A stretch of DNA of 64,000 nucleotides from NCBI GenBank assembly GCA_030998225.1, contig JAPYXD010000262.1:248001-312000 (forward strand), given 5' to 3'. Shown in pieces: positions 35,301-47,489 of the stretch. The position numbers and the translations under genes are program-made. A model generated the notes under the pieces. That model worked only from the letters and a program-made list of their open reading frames with translations, was not told where the DNA came from and searched no databases. The DNA comes from Diplolepis rosae (taxonomy: Eukaryota > Arthropoda > Insecta > Hymenoptera > Diplolepididae). Numbering within the stretch: the stretch's first letter is position 1; each line of letters begins with the position of its first letter.

Positions 35301-37689
35301 ATTCCATCTCATCAGCGAATCACATGGATGATGCAGAAATAAAAATGTCGACAATTACTGTGGATTCTGACAGCAGTTTTTCGGATTTGGAAATAAACTT
35401 GGCTTTCGAAGAGAACAATGCCCTAGCGACAAGTGTATCATTAGAAGACGATTTAAAGTCTGAAGAATCAAAATTTGAAAACACCAATTTAAATGAAGAA
35501 GCCTTTTCTTCCAATTCTTTAATGAACTCTAGCGATGATGACTGGAATTACTATGAGGATTGTGAAGAATGCTGCGGTAATGAAGGTGACCGAACTTTTG
35601 AAAAGACTGAATCTTTGAATTCTTTTAGAAAAATGAGTCATGTGGTGATGTTCCCCGAATCTCAATTATCTACTCGTGATGTATCGCTGATGGTTATGGC
35701 TTACAGTATACGCTTTCATTGCACATATGAGGCAAGAGATGCTTTGTTTGAAATGTGTAAAATTTTTGCTGGAGATCGATTTCAAACGTGGAACACTAGT
35801 AAATATGTAATGAATCAGTTATATGATCCACCTGATGAAGTAATAAAATTATGTTTTCTATGTGAAAAATGTTGTAAACCATTACTACCACCGGTTTCAA
35901 AAGGAAAATTTAAAAAATGTGACGTTACTTGCATGTGTGGATTAAAATACGAATTGACAACGCAATCATCAAATTACGTGATTCATATAGACTTGAAATA
36001 CCAGTTGGAGATACTTCTACAGAATAAAGATATAAAAGATGCGTTACTAAAAAGTATTCGCGATCTAAAAGTTCGTGAAAATAAGTTCAACGTATTGAGG
36101 GATGTCTACGATGGTCTGTTGTATAAGAAGTTACAAAAAGAAAACTCTGATTCTTACTTTATAACTTTAAACTTCTCTACGGATGATGCGCCGCTTTGTA
36201 ACAGTGCGAAGAAGTCATCTTGGCCAAAGCAAGTTGTTTTGAATGAATTGCCTCCTAAACTTCGGTTCAAGTATCCCCTTCTACTTGGTCTGAGTATAAA
36301 CAAGAAAGAACCATCGCCTCAATTTATGAATGCTTACATGAAACACTGAAAGTTCTTCCTCTGTGCTGTCCAGTGGATTTCGTTGCTCGACCTATTTTAC
36401 AGAACAGGGTCCAGTATAATGGATACTGTGGATGTAGCTGGTGCTACGAAAATGGTGTTTATGACAGTAATGCGATGCGTTATCCTCTGAAAGAGAAAGA
36501 TAGTAAAATAAGAAGTGATAAAAGCCATAGGAAAGATTGCAATACCAAAGAGAAATCTAAGAAAACAACAGTACGTGGAGTGAAGGGTTTTTCAGTACTA
36601 CTTACGCTACTAAGTTTTGACATGGTATGGGGTTTCCCAGTAGACTATTTACACGCAGAGCTTTTAGGTATTGTCAAATATTTATGGGATGTCTGGATTG
36701 ATACCAAAGTTATAACGGCACAAGGGGTTAGAGAATTAAACTTAAGACTACTTAAAATGACTCCTCCGCATGAAATTCACCGTCAACCAAGACCAATAAA
36801 CAAGAAAGCTAAGTGGAAAGCTTCCGAATGGCGATCTTGGTTGCTATTTTACTCTCCAATATGTTTGCAGGGTCTGATTCCAACCGAAGTATTAGATCAT
36901 TATACTCTCCTTGTAGACAGTATTTTTATTTTACTACAAGATTCTATTTCTGAAGCAGAATTAAGACTGTGTGAGGAAAAGCTTCTTATCTTTGTTGCAA
37001 AGGCCCAGGAGATGTTTGGACAGAGCGTGATGACCTTTAACATGCATAGTCTGTTACATTTAGTTCAATCAGTGCGAATGACAGGACCTTTGTGGTCCAC
37101 ATCAACATTTCCTTTCGAAGGTGCTATTTTCTACCTTAAACGGTCAATAACTGGACCTAAAGGCGTGTATGATCAGATAGCAAAAAGAACATTATTAAAG
37201 CTTACTTTCGATCACATGCTCAAAATACTTGCATCCTCTGAAACGTGTGTAAATTTTTGTGAAAATATGTTTTCTCATCCTGATTGTAAAAATGCTGTCA
37301 AAGCAAGTGATCAAATACTACTTCTCGGACCTCTTGGACAATCTGAAGATGGGGCGCAACTATATCAGCGTTGTATATTCAAGTCATCAATGTTTCATAG
37401 CACAAAGTATATCAGGCCTACAAAAACTAATTACACTTTTATTGTATTGACTTCAAAGGAAATTGGTGAAATTACAGACTTTAAGTATAAAAATGGTACA
37501 ACGTACGTATCATTACACTTGTTTAGCGAAGTTCCCACGGATTTGCAGATTTCTCATATTCGGAAAATTCAACGCACTATTTCAACCATAACTGTTCCAT
37601 TGGAATTCATTGATAAAAAATTGATGTATATGGAAGTCGGGGATTCTTCGTTTGTCGCTAGATTACCTAACACTGTTGAAATCCAGTAA
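32386..37689 (+). CDS. EnSpm/CACTA-type transposase, interrupted by one frameshift
   Basis: The coding exons are 32386-32527 (ATG, MGDEETGQLKRRK; exon start 32360) and 35301-37689, joined in phase by GT-AG. The first frame runs to a stop at 36347-36349. The protein then continues in another frame from about 36331 (CLHETLKVLPLCCPVDFVAR) to TAA at 37687, so about one base is gained or lost in 36310-36350. Total is about 830 residues. Visible family features are a Cys cluster (CFLCEKCCKP ... CMCG), the zinc-knuckle-like YNGYCGCSWCYENG, the core FDMVWGFPVDYLHAELLG, and MHSLLHLVQSV...FPFEG, as in the animal EnSpm-type (DUF4218-like) transposase family. This is the catalytic protein of the surrounding element. 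The frameshift makes this copy inactive unless it is a sequencing error. Confidence 0.75.
32866..32980. repeat. GC-rich hairpin in transposase intron
   Basis: CTCAGCATGAAACACGTTGC and, further on, GACCAGGGCCATGGATTTCC pair with the complement ending CATGCTGAG at about 32978. The arms are about 42 bp and the loop about 26 bp. It stands out from its AT-rich surroundings. Confidence 0.7.
33650..34235. repeat. Inverted-repeat-bounded insert in transposase intron
   Basis: CGTGGCAAAGACGGCATGTTG on the left is mirrored by CAAAATGCCGTCTTCGGCACG on the right, with weaker pairing inward (AATATTGTAAAC / GAATATTGCAAAAC). No coding capacity. Confidence 0.45.
34250..34565. repeat. Internal copy of the subterminal repeat array
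   Basis: Units such as GAGATTGAAAAAGATAAAGG, GGTAGACGAGAGACGGGCTG and GAGTGATAACATTGACAAAG match the right subterminal array (37905-39050) in sequence and orientation, but lie inside the transposase intron. A GAA/TTC microsatellite (TTCTTCTTCTTCTTC) interrupts it. Confidence 0.75.
34637..35079. mobile_element. Foldback MITE with CAGGGTG ends and TA duplication
   Basis: CAGAGTGAGGCACATAAAGTG at the left pairs with the complement of TTCACCCTG at the right, and the two arms (about 200 bp each) pair almost throughout. TA at 34635-34636 and 35080-35081. It is nested in the transposase intron, just upstream of the main exon. Confidence 0.85.
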
Positions 37690-37904
37690 TATAATAATAA
37701 TTACTATTATACTATTGGATCATCTGATGAACTGAAAATTTTGCATTTTATATTTACTGACGAATTTAGATGTGTGAAAATAAAAAAAAGTTTCTTACAA
37801 CAGAGCTACGTCAAGCTTTATCAGTATGTCCTATCACAACATTAAATTTAGATATATTATGCTATATACGTATATGTATATAAACGACAGATAGGTTGTG
37901 GTAC

Positions 37905-39050
37905 AATGGGAGAGATTGAAAGAGATATGATAGTGATTAGATTGACAGAGAGATTGAAAGAGATAGAACTGGATAGACGGTTGATAGGCTGGGATAGAAT
38001 AGGAGAGATTGAAAGCAATAAGCGAATGATTACATTGACAGAGAGATTGAAAAAGATAGAGGTAGATAGCCAGGAGATACGCTGGGATACAATAGAGGAG
38101 ATCGAAAGAGATAGGTTAGTGATTATATTGACAAGGAGATAGAAAAGGATAGAAATGGATAGACGAGGGATAGGCTACGATAGGATGGGACAGAAAGGTA
38201 GAGATTCAAAGAGATAAGTGAATTATGAGATTGACAGAGAGATTGAAAAAGATAGCAGTGGATAGACGGTTGATAGGCTAGGACAGAATAGTAGGGATTG
38301 AAAGAGATAAGTGAATTATGAGATTGAAAAAGATAGAAGTGGATAGACGATTGATAGGCTGGGCCAGAATATTAGAGATTGGAAGCGATAAGTGAATGAT
38401 TACATTGACAGAGAGATTGAAAAAGATAGGGGTGGATAGCCTGGAGATACGCTGAGATACAACAGAGGAGATCGAAAAAGATAGGTTAGTGATTAGATTG
38501 ACAGAAAGATTAAAAGAAATGGAAGTGTATAGACAGTTGATAGGGTAGGATAGAATAGGAGAGATTGAAAGCGATAAGCGAATGATTACATTGACAGAGA
38601 GATTGAAAAAGATAGAGGTAGATAGCAAGGAGATACGCTGGGATACAATAGAGGAGATCGAAAGAGATAGGTTAGTGATTAGATTGACAGAAAGATTGAA
38701 AGAGATAGAAGACTATAGCCAAGATTTAGGCTGGGATACAATGGGGAACATTGAAGGAGATAAGTTAGTGATTATATTGACAAGGAGATTGAAATTGATA
38801 GAGGTGTATAGACAAGAGATAGAAGAATATAGAGATGGATTGACGAGGGATAGAATAATATAAAGGTGGATAGAGGAACTGATAGAAAAAGATAGATCTG
38901 TATACAATAATATAAGTAAGAGAAAAAAAGAGATAAATGTTGATAGACAGGGAATAGAAAGAGAAACAGGTGTAAAGACTAGGGATAGGCTGCGATTAAT
39001 TTTCCTCATCTCTTTCTATCCTTGAGATAGAAAGTGATTGGAAGTGATAA
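37905..39050. repeat. Right subterminal repeat array
   Basis: Tandem, partly higher-order repeats of GAGATTGAAAGAGATA, GTGATTAGATTGACAGAGAG and GATAGACGGTTGATAGGCTG, purine-rich on the plus strand throughout. The larger unit is about 180-190 bp and is repeated several times between 37905 and 38780. It is inverted relative to the left array. Long open frames here are repeat artefacts. Confidence 0.85.
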
Positions 39051-39229
39051 GATTTATATCCTTTTACTTCTAGCAGGGATTAACAAAAATTCTGTGAATT
39101 TTGGGTCAATATAATAACAGACATGTCGTCAAGCATCTCACTTTACAGTTATTACTCTTGTAGATCTTTATGTAGTAAACCACTTTTTATCATAACTTTT
39201 ATTCATATCTCGTATAATTCAACTGGAAA

Positions 39230-39541
39230 ATGGATATTGACTTTTTTCAAGTTTTAATATACTATAACTTTCTTACATTTATTTTAATTGCAAAATATTA
39301 TCAGGATAATTAGTAGAGATTTACGAGAATTATCAGAAACCAGTATTAAAAATTTTGATTTTTTCATAAAGTTTTTTTCAAAAACACAAAAAATGCTCCT
39401 ATTTTGACAATTTTTGTCGGATGTAGCTGGTTAACGAACTTGTCTTTACTTTTTCAGCTGCGATAATGTATGCAAAAGCTCAATTCAATCCGACAATTTT
39501 TTTCTATCCAGAGTTATCGAGTATATGACCTATTACTACTG

Positions 39542-39579
<38 letters not shown>

Positions 39580-41470
39580 TACTTTTGTAAAAACCGTTTT
39601 TTCTGACTCAGGGGATCTCAAAACGTAAAGATTTGACGAAAATTCCGAAAATTATTTTTCACATAAAACCAAAACCTTAATGCTCATATCAATATTTTGA
39701 TAAAAATTTATAAATTTATTAAAATATGATATACATCGATTTTTAAAAACTTCTTGAAGAAGCTACATATTTTAAAAATTGCATGACTTTTTTGAATTCT
39801 GTTCAACCCCAAGATAGAATCCAGAAAAGAATTTCTAAAAATATTTTGATTAGGTTAAGAAATCACTATGAAGACATACTGAAAAAACCTTTTGAAATCT
39901 AAATCTAAATTAAAATTTCTTTTGTAATATCTTTCTATAAAATAAAACACTTTGACGAAAGTTGAAACTCCAGGTCACTCTGTAATTTCCGATGGTAGTT
40001 TATATATATATACGAATTGTCATGTAAAAGATGTTAAATTCCAAAAAATTTTATTCAATGTATTTTATTTTTACATTCTCATCATGGATGAGAAGGTATT
40101 GGTTTTATGTGAAAAATGACTTTCGAAATTTTCATCAAATCTTTACGTTTTGAGACCCCCTGAGTCAGAAAAAATGGTTTTTACGAAAGTGTCTGTCTGT
40201 CTGTCTGTCTGTAGTAGGTCGTGTGCGGTATAACTCTCGATAGAATTATCAGATTGCATTGAGCTTTGGCACACTTTATCGGAACCGAAGAAGTAAGGAC
40301 AAGTTCGTTAACCAGCCACATCCAATCAAAATTGAGGGGTTGAGCACTACTTTTGTGTTTTTGAAAATAATTTTTTGAAAAAATCAAAAATTTCAATACT
40401 GGTTTTAGATAGTGTTCATAAATCTCTAAAAATTATCCTGATAACATTTTTTGATTAAATCAAAATTAGAAATGTTACAGCATATTCAAATTCGAAAAAA
40501 GTCAATACCAAAATTCCATTTTCCAGTTAAATTATACGAGATACGAAAAAACGTTATGAAACAATATTATTGAATAAATAAAGACCTACAAATTTGAATT
40601 GTAACATTTTTTCATAAGATGCATATTTTTCTTTTTAATTTAAAAAAAAACTATTGAAAATCTAAAATTCAATTTTTTAACAATAATATGTAAAATAAGA
40701 AAAAAACGTAAGAATACAATGTTGTTAGTTTCAAAAAGATCTACAAGTTTTGTCTCACACAGTTTCTGATAAAAGATATATTTTTCGTTTCAATTCCAAA
40801 AAATACGATTAAAATTCAAAAATTCCATTTTTTAGACAAAATATGTGAGATACAAAAAAAACTTTGAGATGAAAACTTGTTTGCCTAAATGAGGTCTACA
40901 AATTCTGATAAAGAAATTTCGGGACAGGATGTATATTTTATGTTTTGATTTTTAATATTGAAAAAATTCGATTTGTTTCACCAAAATATGTGAGATACGA
41001 AATAAGCGTTGTTCTGCAAAATCGTTTCCTTAAATAAAGTCTACGATTGTTTTTCCTTTTTGAGATATTTGGAAGAAAATAAATTTATCAATAATCATGT
41101 AATTTATTAAAAAGTTACAAAAATGCATACAGAAAATCGAGCGCGAAGCGCGAGTGTCATGATGAGAATGTGTTCCTTAAGGCCGATAGAGCCTTAAGTA
41201 AATTGAATTTCCTGTTTCACTTAAATTCAAAAAGAAGTAGAGTGACTTTGAGAAAATGACTAATTTACATCATCTTTAATATCATTAAATTGGTTTGAGC
41301 TTCAGTATTAAATTATAAGAAATAAACTTAAACGTATGCCAAGAGCACAAGACCGAGCGCGAAGCGCGACGATCGAATCGCGCGCCCTAGGCGCGCTCAA
41401 ACTTGCGAGCGGAGCGAGCTGCGCGCAATGAGAATGTGCCCGCAAAGCGGGCAGATTTTTTAGTATCCGT
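39230..41470. repeat. AT-rich dispersed repeat, copy 2 (inverted)
   Basis: A reverse-oriented relative of 21300-26060 and 47490-49790. It contains (CAGA)n at 39545-39580 followed by TTCTGACTCAGGGGATCTCA, and a second, inverted copy of the same module at about 40100-40215, so this copy itself contains an inverted duplication. It ends with the GC-rich block at 41345-41460. No domain is seen. Confidence 0.6.
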
Positions 41471-43486
41471 TTGTCGACTTAGCTTCATATCAAGAAAAGT
41501 TTGAGGTGTAAATTCACATATAATTTATCGATACCCACGTTCTAATATGTCGTATCCCACATTTGGAAAATTTTTCAGGAAACGATAAAAACGTCTTGCT
41601 AGCACAAATAAATAAATGTAAACAAATTTTTGTTTTATACGTTCATAAAAATGCATAAATAATAATAATTAAGGCAAAAAAAATTATTTGAATAAATTTT
41701 ATATTATTATGATTTAGTTCGAAAAAGATCCGTAAAAGCTGTACGCAATTGGGGGCGCTGCAAAAGTGATAAACAGTAGCTCTGTTTTACCCTTCAAGTA
41801 GTAGCATGAACCTTTCATTTTAGTTCCCAAGAGCATTTCGCAATAGGGCGCGCTGCGGAAAATCACTCGAAATTAAATACATTACTTTAGCAATCTCCCA
41901 ACTCATCTCTGGTGGAACTTCTCCGTTAAAGTTGACCATTGGTTGGAGTGAGTCACAACTATACTTTCATCTCACTCTAACAAATATTCAATCCTGGCGG
42001 TGAAGACATGGAAAGTGATAAACCACTGCACTGCCTTGAATGACAGGTATTATGTTTTTTCCAATTTTTAGCGTAAATAAATAAAATTATTGCATATTTC
42101 AATTACCAGTTAACGTTATTTTCAACGTAGAATAAGGATACAAACATTTTGAATGTTTATTTCGCCTCATTCATGAGTTATAATGCTACTTTACGATAGC
42201 TTTACGATAGTTTTACGGTACAGCGTAAAGCTACCGTTCAGCCAGTTCGCTAGGGATGTCACTGGAGCTTTATGCAGTTACCAGTGACAGAAATTTCTAA
42301 ACCGTAACAGAATTTTCTGTCACGGTAACAGCATAAAGCTCCAGTGACGCGTGACAGAGAATTGTGACATGAATTTCTAACAGTGTATTCATAATTCATT
42401 TATTCGTCTAAATGCAAAAAAAATAAAATAAGAAAACGAAAAAAGAAGCAAACTTGATGATATTGTGTATACTTTACAAGTAGTTTGAAAAAAGTACTCT
42501 ACTCGCGCCGGTAGCAGCAATTTTGATTGGTTTGTACCCATAATGGCTGCACCAATCATTGAAGGGAAAGTTCGGCAGATATATAGAACATCACTCTTTC
42601 TTGGGTATCGAGGTGCTGCCCTCTTCACAACTTTCAGACGTTTCCATGGCGACGCGTGTTTCACGCAGTGTCTTCTGAATTCGAAAACACGGAGATGCTC
42701 GAAAATCTTCGGGAGACTTCGGCTCTCTCCTTATTTCGTCTATATATAGCATATACGAAATAAAGTAAAAGCAAGCGTTCCCAAACTTTCTGAGTTTCTG
42801 CGATTTCTTCGATTCGATGTCTCATGCATCTCGTCGTCTGCTCGCCCGGTGACTTCTGTTTACAAAATTTGACAGCTGACAAATTTTGTAAAAAGTCTTA
42901 AATAATTTGATGACGTGACATAAATTTTATGAATTTCAGGAAATGTTAAATAATTCTTTCGAGTGTGTGATCTACAAGGACTATTTATTCGAAGCTATTT
43001 GTTTGTAGAATTTAAATGCAGAATTTGAGGTTAGGTTCATAACCTGTTGTATTCAAGTAGTTTTATTTTTTAACTTTCTTTGATTTCACTCAATTGATTT
43101 TGAATATTATAAATTCAAAACGTTAATTAATTGCATTTTTATGTAAATTTTAAAAATAATAATCATTTTTAATCAATAAATTCTGTTATAATTACCTTTC
43201 TTGTAATTCTATTTTATGAGAATATAAAAACACTCCTTTAAAGATAAAATGTGGAAACCTAGCTTCAAGTTTGCTTACGTAGGAAAAACTTTGCAGCCGA
43301 CCCGAAATTTATGAAATAACTAAATAAATAATTACTTACAGGAAATAACTATTTAATATTCATTCTTACCTATACCTTATGGTAATAAAGTACATCTATG
43401 AAGGGAAAAATTGTTACTGTCAATATTTTTGGTCGAAATGAGAAATTGAAATTTTGAGTTTAGAATTTAAATCCAATACTCTTACA
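41471..43486. other. Intergenic DNA with a compact GC-richer island and a hairpin
   Basis: At 42258-42347, GTCACTGGAGCTTTATGC and its complement form a hairpin with inner GTGACAGAAA / TTTTCTGTCAC arms. At 42490-42870 there is a GC-richer stretch with ATTGG/CCAAT motifs (42527, 42553) and open frames on both strands without recognisable domains. It looks like an orphan promoter or part of a repeat. The rest is featureless AT-rich DNA. Confidence 0.4.
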
Positions 43487-46082
43487 GTCTTGCAAATGAA
43501 AATTAAATTACAGTTATTGAAATTTTACGAAAGTACAATGTAAATCAGATGAATTAATGATACAATGATCTAAAAATAAAAGAGTTTTAAAATCGTTTGA
43601 ACTCAAAATTTTTTTATTTTTCCAAGGCTTTTTTAAGGCTATAAGTGCTTTTTACAAGTGATTAATTAAAGCTTACAAGAAAATCATAAGTGGGCAGATT
43701 AAAAAATAATGAGGTATTGAAAATTGCTTAATAGTAATATTTCCAATTTTAAATTGAATAAGTTGGGAATATTTAAATAAAAAGATCTACAAATAATTAT
43801 AGTAGTTCCTCTTTACAAAAATTTTAATTGCAAACAATTCCAATTGTAAAATATCCTCGATTTTCAAGCGTTTTTAAAATAGATCTATATAATTTAAAGT
43901 AATTTTAGTTATATATCGAAAAAATTGAAATAGTCCTCGGACTTTAGAAAACTAGAAAATTTATTCATCGAAATCATTTCAAATTGCATTTAATGAAATA
44001 TTTCAAATGAAACAATTATTTTTTGTGCCCTCTTTTGAGGATATTGTTAGAATTTCCTTTTCTCACAATTTTACTGGGAATTCTTATATAAATCAGGATC
44101 ATCTTCGGTAAGTACGCTTTATTTCACTCTCTAAATCAAAATAAGTGCACTCAGAAAAAAGATTTGATTGAATCAAAGAAAATTATTTGCTTGAAAGACT
44201 TTCTTTGATTTAAAGAAATGATTTGTTTAAATGAAATAAAATTTTTTTAATTCAAACATAATGTCTTTAAACGAAATAAATATTTGTTTGAATCAAATTA
44301 ATTTTTCTTCAAAACAAAGAAATTAATTCAATGATATATGGTCAAAGATATAAATTGTTTGATTGAAGGCAGAAATTTATTTGATTCGAACAAATATTTA
44401 TTTGGTCCAAAGATGTTTTGTTTGAATCAAAAAAATTTTGTTTCATTAAGGTAGTTTTCATCCACGAAAAGTAAACCTCAGGCAAAAATAGATAATTTTG
44501 CTTTCAAGAATAACAATATTATTATTGAAGGTCTATTTTGGAAGAGAAAAGATTAATTCCCATGAAAAAAATTTGAAATACAGAAAAATAATTTTATTAA
44601 TAAATTTTATTTTTGCCCCAACTTTTTTTCTTATCGCTTCTTATCAAATTTTAAAAAATTATGCGATTCTAATAAATCATGAATCACTTTTACAGAGAAA
44701 AGATTTCCCACAACTTAACCATTTCCAATTTTCGAAAATTAATAAATTATTATCAAATTCAGCAATTTGTTTATAAAAATTTCGTTTTGGAAAATGTTTT
44801 TTTATTGGTTTCAGCCATTAAAGAATTTATTTTTAAAAATCAGAAACGGTGAAGTTGTGGAAAATCTTTTCTCTGAAAAAATGATTCATGATTTATTAGA
44901 ATCGCATAATTTTTTAAAATTTGATAAGAAGCGATAAGAAAAAAAGTTGGGTCCAAAATAAAATTTATTAATAAAATTATTTTTCTGTGTTTTAAATTTT
45001 TTATGGAAAATAATCTTTTCTCTTTCAAAATAGCCCTTCAATAATAATATTGCTATTCTTAAAGGCAAAATTATCAATTTTTGCCTGAGGTTTACTTTTC
45101 GTGGATGAAAACTACCTTAATGAAACAAAATTTTTTTGATTCAAACAAAACATCTTTGGACCAAATGAATATTTGTTCGAATCAAATAAATTTCTGCCTT
45201 CAATCAAACAATTTATATCTTTGACCATATATCATTGAATTAATTTCTTTGTTTTGAAGAAAAATTAATTTGATTCAAACAAGTATTTATTTCGTTTAAA
45301 GACATTATGTTTGAATTAAACAAATTTCATTTCATTTAAACAAATCATTTCTTTAAATCAAAGAAAGTCTTTCGCAAATAATTTTCTTTGATTCAATCAA
45401 ATCTTTTTTCTGAGTGCACTTATTTTGATTTAGAGAGTGAAATAATAAAGCGTACTTACCGAAGGTGATCCTGATTTATATAAAAATTCCCAGTAAAATT
45501 GTGAGAAAAGGGAATTCTAACAATATCCTCAAAAGAGGGCACAAAAAATAATTGTTTCGTTTGAAATATTTCATTAAATGCAATTTGAAATGATTTCCAT
45601 GAATAAATTTCCTAGTTTTCTAAAGTCCGGGGACTATTTCAATTTTTTCGATATATAACTAAAATTACTTTAAATTATATAGATCTATTTTAAAAACGCT
45701 TGAAAATCGAGGATATTTTACAATTGGAATTGTTTGCAATTAAAATTTTTGTAAAGAGGAACTACTATAATTATTTGTAGATCTTTTTATTTAAATATTC
45801 CCAACTTATTCAATTTAAAATTGGAAATATTACTATTAAGCAATTTTCAATACCTCATTATTTTTTAATCTGCCCACTTATGATTTTCTTGTAAGCTTTT
45901 AATTAATCACTTGTAAAAAGCACTTATAGCCTTAAAAAAGCCATTGAAAAATAAAAAAATTTTGAGTTCAAACGATTTTAAAACTCTTTTATTTTTAGAT
46001 CATTGTATCATTAATTCATCTGATTTACATTGTACTTTTGTAAAATTTCAATAACTGTAATTTAATTTTCATTTGCAAGACT
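43487..46082. repeat. 2.6-kb palindrome
   Basis: GTCTTGCAAATGAAAATTAA at 43487 pairs with the complement ending at 46082. The centre is near 44785 and the arms are about 1.25 kb with an unpaired centre of about 80 bp. The arms include many TTTGATTC/GAATCAAA and TTTGATTTAAA motifs (44160-44460 and mirror). Open frames at 44498-44776 (+) and 44840-45077 (-) are mirror copies of one another and show no known domain. Confidence 0.9.
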
Positions 46083-47163
46083 GAGCACACTACTTTCTCG
46101 AGTCGCGGGTCGCGGGGAAGGTCGGAAGCCCGAAATCTCGAGTGAAATTGAAAACCGAGCCCTAGCAAAGCTTGCTAGCGAAGGAGCGCGAGCCAGCTTA
46201 GATTTTAGCCAAAACCGAAAATCACGGCGCGGTGAACTTTTTTGAGAAAACTTTGGTTTTGAAAATTCAATGGTAAAATAAGGAATACAAATTTTTTAAA
46301 TGAATTTTAGTTTGATTATTTAATTATTTTATAATTGTTTTCATTTTTAATTAATTTAATTCCATTTATTTTAAAAGAACCCCAACATCTTAAAATAATG
46401 ATTAATATGCGGCGAGGATTTACTTCGTTGAATAAAAAATTATGTAATAAAAATTTTGTTCAAAGAACAAAATCGTTTATTTATTGAATCAAATTTTTTA
46501 GTGAATCTATCTAATATTTTACATTCAATTAAAATAAATATTTGATTGGATATATTAAAGAAAAATTTGGTGAGTCATACATTAACCAAACTGTCCGAAA
46601 CAATAATTATAATATAAAGTAACATAACATTTTTTTTTAATATTTACATTAAAATGTAACAAATGTAACAAATTAAGTAATTTATTAGGTATAATTTTTG
46701 TTAGAAAGTTTTATTTTTTTAATTCTCTTTAAATATTGAAAAACGTTTATAATAATTTATTTGCAGCATTTGGCATAGTTTTAATGAAATTAATATAAAT
46801 TATTCATATTTTTTTGATGAGACAAAGTTTCCCAAAAGAAAAGCTGCTGAATATATTCAGAAATCAGTTAGCATTTATTGCACATAAATCAATTCATTTG
46901 AGTTTTTTGAAAAACATTGATCTATTTTTTTTCAGAAAAGTGTGGAATTATCACTTTTTTAATAAGAAAATACAAGAACTAGCCATAAATTACAATGAGA
47001 TTTTAAAACATTCTGACTAGTGTGAGTCAAACAAATATTTTAGAAATTACAAATTATTGAGCTTCGGACAACTTTATTCTTTAAATTTTCAAAAAAAATT
47101 TCTGTAAACATTGAGATTAAAAAAAGGAGAAGACTTCAACATTTGAACTGGTAAGATATTGAT
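46083..47163. other. Flank of the palindrome, no gene seen
   Basis: It starts with a GC-rich stretch (46085-46250: TCGAGTCGCGGGTCGCGGGG, AAAGCTTGCTAGCGAAGGAG) followed by AT-rich DNA without a supported gene. Confidence 0.5.
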
Positions 47164-47377
47164 TTAAGGGTATGTGATACTTTACCTTGAAAGCAATTTA
47201 GTTTACACAGTTGTTTTTCCACAATTTTGAATTTATCAAAAAAATAATAGTGCCGAGACGTAAAGAAAATTAACACTGACGTCTGTGCACTATTATTTTG
47301 TTGAAAAATTAAAAATTGTGGAAGAACAACTGTGTAAACTAAATTGCTCTTATGGCAAAGTATCACATGCTCTTAAG
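47164..47377. mobile_element. Foldback MITE, family A copy 3
   Basis: TTAAGGGTATGTGATACTTT at the left and the complement at the right; the arms pair through GCAATTTAGTTTACACAG and CCACAATTTT. It is the best preserved of the four copies. Confidence 0.85.
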
Positions 47378-47489
47378 TCTAAATTTTTAATTAACTAATT
47401 AATTTAAAATTTTATTTTTAAAATTGTAATTATTAATTTGAATAATATTTGAAAAGAATAAAAATCCTGGAAACTAGAAGTTGTTCATA

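Larger units (their letters stand above)
26485..39108. mobile_element. ~12.6-kb EnSpm/CACTA-like DNA transposon with BEN and transposase genes
   Basis: The left end (TGACCCAA at 26485, then AATCCCTGCTGGAAGTAAA at 26509-26527) is mirrored at the right (TTTACTTCTAGCAGGGATT about 39063-39081, then TTGGGTCA ending at 39108). Both ends carry subterminal arrays of TATCTCTTTCTATC-type repeats, pyrimidine-rich on the plus strand at the left and purine-rich at the right, so they are inverted relative to each other. Between them are a BEN-domain gene (minus) and an EnSpm-type transposase (plus) reading away from a shared promoter region. Smaller MITEs are nested inside. The exact termini and target duplication are not settled (an AT dinucleotide flanks the CCCTGC boundary on both sides). 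Confidence 0.75.

Noticed and set aside
37906..39009. Several 78-116-residue frames in the right subterminal array
   Set aside because: They follow the GATA/TATC repeat unit on both strands; peptides such as IERDRLVI are repeat artefacts.
42389..42882. Overlapping frames on both strands at the GC-richer island considered as a gene
   Set aside because: No domain, no splice support, and similar open frames on both strands. Kept only as an orphan island.
44498..45077. Frames on both strands near the palindrome centre considered as a gene pair
   Set aside because: They are the same DNA read from two palindrome arms, with AT-rich composition and no domain.
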